A DNA stretch of 8,290 bases from positions 1 to 8,290 of the forward strand of contig JAFGNE010000099.1 in assembly GCA_016927155.1 (NCBI GenBank), read 5' to 3'. This DNA comes from Candidatus Peregrinibacteria bacterium. Its GTDB lineage: Bacteria; Patescibacteriota; Gracilibacteria; UM-FILTER-43-11. Below the pieces are notes generated by a model that worked only from the letters and a program-made list of their open reading frames with translations, did no database searches and was not told the origin of the DNA. The first letter of the stretch is position 1. Each line of letters starts with the position of its first letter. Below are positions 6,242 through 8,290 of this stretch, one piece after another. The position numbers were made by a program, and so were the translations under genes.

Positions 6242-6814
6242 TCAATGACGCATGTTATCCACCACAATTTGGGAGAGGAGCGCTTTCAGGCCTTTGGCAT
6301 CCATCATTTCCTTGTCGTGCAGAAAAAGCTCCTGATATCTGCCAATAGCGAGTTCCACCCGTTTAGGCGCCCGGACAGACTTGAGAAACAAGTTATTCCC
6401 GGACATCACTTTCAGTATCACGTCGCCATAACGCAAAACAGTAGGCCAAAACCCTTTGATTTCATAAGCCACCCCTTCGATATCCTCATAGCCGACACGC
6501 GTGGCCATGTTGGAAAAAATGCCCCGCCATTCAATGGTGATGATCGCCATGTCCGTGATGAGCCATGTGTTTGAGTACCAGTCAACGAACACGTAAAGGA
6601 AGCGGAAATAAGCCATGACTGACCACGCGACAGCCATCCAGAAAAAAACGGGCTTGTTAAAGCCTGCCATATAAAGCCCCCAGGGAATCAGGAAACCGAA
6701 AAAAGCGATCTCAATGACCGGCTTAAAGATAACGACCCAGTGTTTATGCACGGAATACAGGATTTTCTCCCCTTCTTCCAGGTGCTTTCGGAAGATGAGC
6801 CTTTCGAAGATCAT
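6242..6814 (-). CDS. Membrane protein with bacterial PH domain (bPH2/YdbS-like)
   Basis: The 190-residue protein begins with a soluble stretch HLEEGEKILYSVHKHW (11-26), typical before the membrane hairpin of YdbS/YdbT-type proteins. Two membrane helices follow (about 28-48 and 55-76), then a bPH2-type domain (DUF304, about 78-155). This opens with DWYSNTWLITDMAIITIEWRG and continues with the conserved RVGYEDIEGV and YGDVILKV strands. A short helical tail closes the protein. The biochemical role of such proteins is not settled; membrane or protein-protein binding is inferred from the fold. It is the first gene of a compact operon with the HEPN-like protein and coaE and is driven by a good extended -10 promoter. 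The start ATG is preceded by an A-rich leader with no Shine-Dalgarno sequence. Confidence 0.85.
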   Translation of the reverse strand: MIFERLIFRKHLEEGEKILYSVHKHWVVIFKPVIEIAFFGFLIPWGLYMAGFNKPVFFWMAVAWSVMAYFRFLYVFVDWYSNTWLITDMAIITIEWRGIFSNMATRVGYEDIEGVAYEIKGFWPTVLRYGDVILKVMSGNNLFLKSVRAPKRVELAIGRYQELFLHDKEMMDAKGLKALLSQIVVDNMRH

Positions 6815-6843
6815 TTTTGTTTGTTTTTTGTTTTTGTGCCCTT

Positions 6844-6872
6844 ATTATCGCAAAAAAAGAAACGCTTGTAAA
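6844..6872 (-). promoter_or_regulatory. Promoter for the PH-domain/HEPN-like/coaE operon
   Basis: On the minus strand TTTACA (6867-6872, 5 of 6), a 17-bp spacer containing a seven-T run, and an extended -10 TGC-GATAAT (hexamer 6844-6849, 5 of 6) predict a start near 6837 and a leader of about 23 nt. It lies in the 107-bp divergent region shared with lepB. No comparably convincing rightward promoter for lepB was found there. Confidence 0.7.
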
Positions 6873-6921
6873 TAAAAAGAAAAACGGATAAGCTTTTTTC
6901 TGTATTTTCTGAAATTTCCCA

Positions 6922-7917
6922 ATGGCTTTGGCCAAATCCAAACCAAAGGCGCCACGTGCGGGAAAAAGGCGGGAATTCCGCCGTTTCATCAGGGAAAGCG
7001 GGCTCTTTTTGGCGGACATCCTGTATAACGCCGTTATTATTATCCTTTTGGTGATCCTGATCCGCACTTTCCTCATTTCCCCTTTTCGCATTATCGGCTC
7101 TTCCATGGCCGACACGCTCAAGAGCAATGAGTTTATTTTGATCGATAAATTGAGCTATCGCTTAAGCGAGCCCAAACGGGGCAATACGGTGGTTTTCCGC
7201 CCGCCCATCACCAATAAATACCCGCATAAATTCGAGGAAGCGGTCACAACGGATGCCGAAGGTATTGCCACGCTCGGCCTTTCCGAACTGGAAACCTCCA
7301 AATCCGTGATCTACTGTGAAAACCGTCTCCTCCGCTCCTTTTTCTTCTGCCAGGAAGGGGTGAATGAGGGGGACCTCGTCTTTTACAGGGCCATTTCCAG
7401 GGCCGAAACGGGTGCCGAGGATGATATCGGGTGGAAACGCGCGGAAAAACGGATCGTAACAAAAGAAGAGGCGGATTCCAATAAGCTGGTTCTGGAAGGA
7501 GAGCCTGAAACGTCTTATCTTATCCGTATTTACAGCCAAAGCGGCCCTGAATATTTTGTGAAACGGATTATCGGCATTCCCGGCGATACCATTAAAATTG
7601 AAAATGGACGCCTGTACCGGAAGCTTCCGGATTCCGAAGCTTATTCGGAAATCCAGGAATCTTACCTCAATGAGGAAAACCGCCTGCATACGTACCTTGC
7701 GCAAAAGGACGGCGGCAACACGTTTACGGTGCCCGAAGGGCATTACCTGCTTTTGGGCGATAACCGCAACCACAGCAACGACGCGCGCAGCTGGTTTTCT
7801 CCGGTTACGGACGACCCCACCCCCTTCGTCAGCCGCGAAAACATCAGCGGCAGGGTGCTTATTGTCCTCTGGCCATTCGGTGAACTTCGCCTTATCCCTC
7901 CTTCCGGCAACCTTTAA
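6922..7917 (+). CDS. lepB: Signal peptidase I with large insert between catalytic boxes
   Basis: Signal peptidase I cleaves signal peptides from exported proteins at the outer face of the membrane, using a Ser-Lys dyad. The 331 residues start with a basic cytoplasmic segment (about 1-25) and one membrane anchor (about 33-53). Box B is FRIIGSSMADTL, with catalytic Ser at S61. Box C lies around 87-95 (GNTVVFRPP). Box D is FVKRIIGIPGDT, with catalytic Lys at K214. Box E is GDNRNHSNDARSW (279-291). Between boxes C and D about 110 residues are inserted, with two Cys (C132, C143) that could pair on the outer face; Gram-positive enzymes are about 180-200 residues and lack this. The length approaches that of E. 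coli LepB, but the single anchor is different. The ATG has no Shine-Dalgarno sequence. No terminator follows; the next gene's promoter begins 9 nt after the stop. Confidence 0.96.
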   Translation: MALAKSKPKAPRAGKRREFRRFIRESGLFLADILYNAVIIILLVILIRTFLISPFRIIGSSMADTLKSNEFILIDKLSYRLSEPKRGNTVVFRPPITNKYPHKFEEAVTTDAEGIATLGLSELETSKSVIYCENRLLRSFFFCQEGVNEGDLVFYRAISRAETGAEDDIGWKRAEKRIVTKEEADSNKLVLEGEPETSYLIRIYSQSGPEYFVKRIIGIPGDTIKIENGRLYRKLPDSEAYSEIQESYLNEENRLHTYLAQKDGGNTFTVPEGHYLLLGDNRNHSNDARSWFSPVTDDPTPFVSRENISGRVLIVLWPFGELRLIPPSGNL

Positions 7918-7970
7918 TTTAACTATTGAAAAAAGGCACTGTTTGTGCTATAATAATTTGATAGTTAAAT
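7917..7970. repeat. Perfect 10-bp inverted repeat framing a promoter
   Basis: ATTTAACTAT (7917-7926) and its exact reverse complement ATAGTTAAAT (7961-7970) are 34 bp apart. The left arm touches the lepB stop codon and the -35; the right arm begins at the predicted transcription start of the next gene. It could be a pair of half-sites for a repressor or a long-loop hairpin in read-through lepB RNA; no T-tract follows, so a terminator is unlikely. Confidence 0.6.
7926..7954 (+). promoter_or_regulatory. Near-consensus extended -10 promoter for the anti-sigma-like gene
   Basis: TTGAAA (7926-7931), a 17-bp spacer and a perfect TATAAT (7949-7954) preceded by TGC give one of the strongest predicted promoters of the window. 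It implies a start near 7961 and a leader of about 18 nt before the ATG at 7979. Confidence 0.8.
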
Positions 7971-7978
7971 CAAAGCTC

Positions 7979-8290
7979 ATGGAAGCAGTTTCCGCTACCT
8001 TAGCGGCACAACCCCGGCAATCCCCCATGGATACCATGGAAGAAACGCCCGTTAAAATCACCATAATCCTGCCTACCAACGCCTATTTTATGGCGGGGGT
8101 GCGTGATTTTACCATGACGGTTGTCCGCAACATGACAGGCTTTTCGGAAAAATGGGCGTATCGTTTCCAATCCGTGGTGGATGAACTTTCCAATAACGCC
8201 ATTGAATTCGGTTCCGCGCCGGGAAAAGATATTCAAGTGACTTTCGTAAGTGTGAAAGGCAAGCGGATTGAAGTTTTTGTGGAAGACACC
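7979..8290 (+). CDS. RsbW/SpoIIAB-like anti-sigma regulatory ATPase, N-terminal part (runs off right edge)
   Basis: An open frame of 104 codons from the ATG at 7979 reaches the window end. After a short, probably flexible N-terminus (about 1-24) come a strand-helix unit, ITIILPTNAYFMAGVRDFTM, and the GHKL N-box QSVVDELSNNAIEFGS (64-79), with the ATP/Mg ligands E69 and N73. A further strand then leads to EVFVEDT (98-104), which enters the G1 box (DxGxG expected just beyond the edge). This is the layout of the HATPase_c_2 family: RsbW and SpoIIAB bind and inhibit sigma factors and phosphorylate an STAS antagonist. The partner genes, if any, lie outside. Alternative ATGs exist at codons 17 and 20, but the first fits the promoter. 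The usual N-box His is Phe (F77). Confidence 0.85.
   Translation, partial: MEAVSATLAAQPRQSPMDTMEETPVKITIILPTNAYFMAGVRDFTMTVVRNMTGFSEKWAYRFQSVVDELSNNAIEFGSAPGKDIQVTFVSVKGKRIEVFVEDT

Noticed and set aside
6238..6267. TTG start that would extend the HEPN-like protein by ten residues
   Set aside because: It would overlap the upstream gene by 26 nt, and the extension precedes a natural membrane-helix start at the ATG.
6744..7127. 127-residue minus-strand frame spanning the divergent promoter region
   Set aside because: It overlaps both the start of lepB and the start of the PH-domain gene, and runs through the A/T-rich promoter; low-complexity translation.
7162..7773. 203-residue open frame on the minus strand opposite lepB
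   Set aside because: It lies entirely within the signal peptidase gene, whose catalytic boxes are certain, and has no recognisable features or promoter.
1..8290. Recoding of TGA to Gly, as in Gracilibacteria/SR1
   Set aside because: TGA terminates coaE and the PH-domain gene at sensible lengths, and no internal in-frame TGA occurs in the conserved genes.

Overview
The window looks like bacterial chromosome of moderate G+C (by eye, about 45%) with the standard genetic code: TGA ends several genes here, including coaE and the PH-domain gene. The gene mix (GatB, ClpP, CoaE, a signal peptidase with a large insert, small membrane proteins, and no recognisable Shine-Dalgarno sequence at any start) suits a Patescibacteria/CPR-type genome, possibly of the Peregrinibacteria kind. 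That placement is an inference from style, not proof. No rRNA, tRNA, insertion sequence or CRISPR array was seen. No gene-free stretch exceeds about 125 bases.

From 1 to 6814 all genes run leftward (minus strand). In transcription order, starting from the divergent intergenic region near 6815-6921, they are: a membrane PH-domain protein; a small membrane-anchored protein with a HEPN-like R-x4-H motif; and dephospho-CoA kinase (coaE). These three are tightly packed behind one good promoter. Next comes a CsoR/CstR-family repressor with its own promoter and a C/G-tract operator palindrome placed exactly at the end of coaE. It is followed by a ten-helix membrane protein of SLAC1/TDT (tellurite-resistance/dicarboxylate/sulfite exporter) type and a decayed TehA-like second copy. 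A weak terminator closes that unit. Then come a TPR protein with a single mid-chain membrane helix behind a near-perfect promoter, gatB (tRNA amidotransferase subunit B), and the first 25 codons of clpP, which runs off the left edge.

From 6922 the genes run rightward: signal peptidase I (lepB) with an unusual insert of roughly 110 residues. It is followed, behind a near-consensus extended -10 promoter framed by a perfect 10-bp inverted repeat, by the N-terminal 104 codons of an RsbW/SpoIIAB-like anti-sigma ATPase that runs off the right edge.

Most of the window is housekeeping: tRNA-dependent Gln/Asn synthesis, CoA synthesis, protein export and proteolysis. The most system-like part is the metal- or sulfur-responsive cassette at about 3289-5249. 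It combines a CsoR-family sensor that keeps two Cys but lacks the Cu(I)-ligand His, an operator, a TDT-like exporter with a Cys/His tail, and a TDT relic. A reading as a persulfide/sulfite-stress response is plausible but unproven. The other notable global feature is that every start lacks a Shine-Dalgarno sequence, and predicted leaders are only about 16-23 nt.
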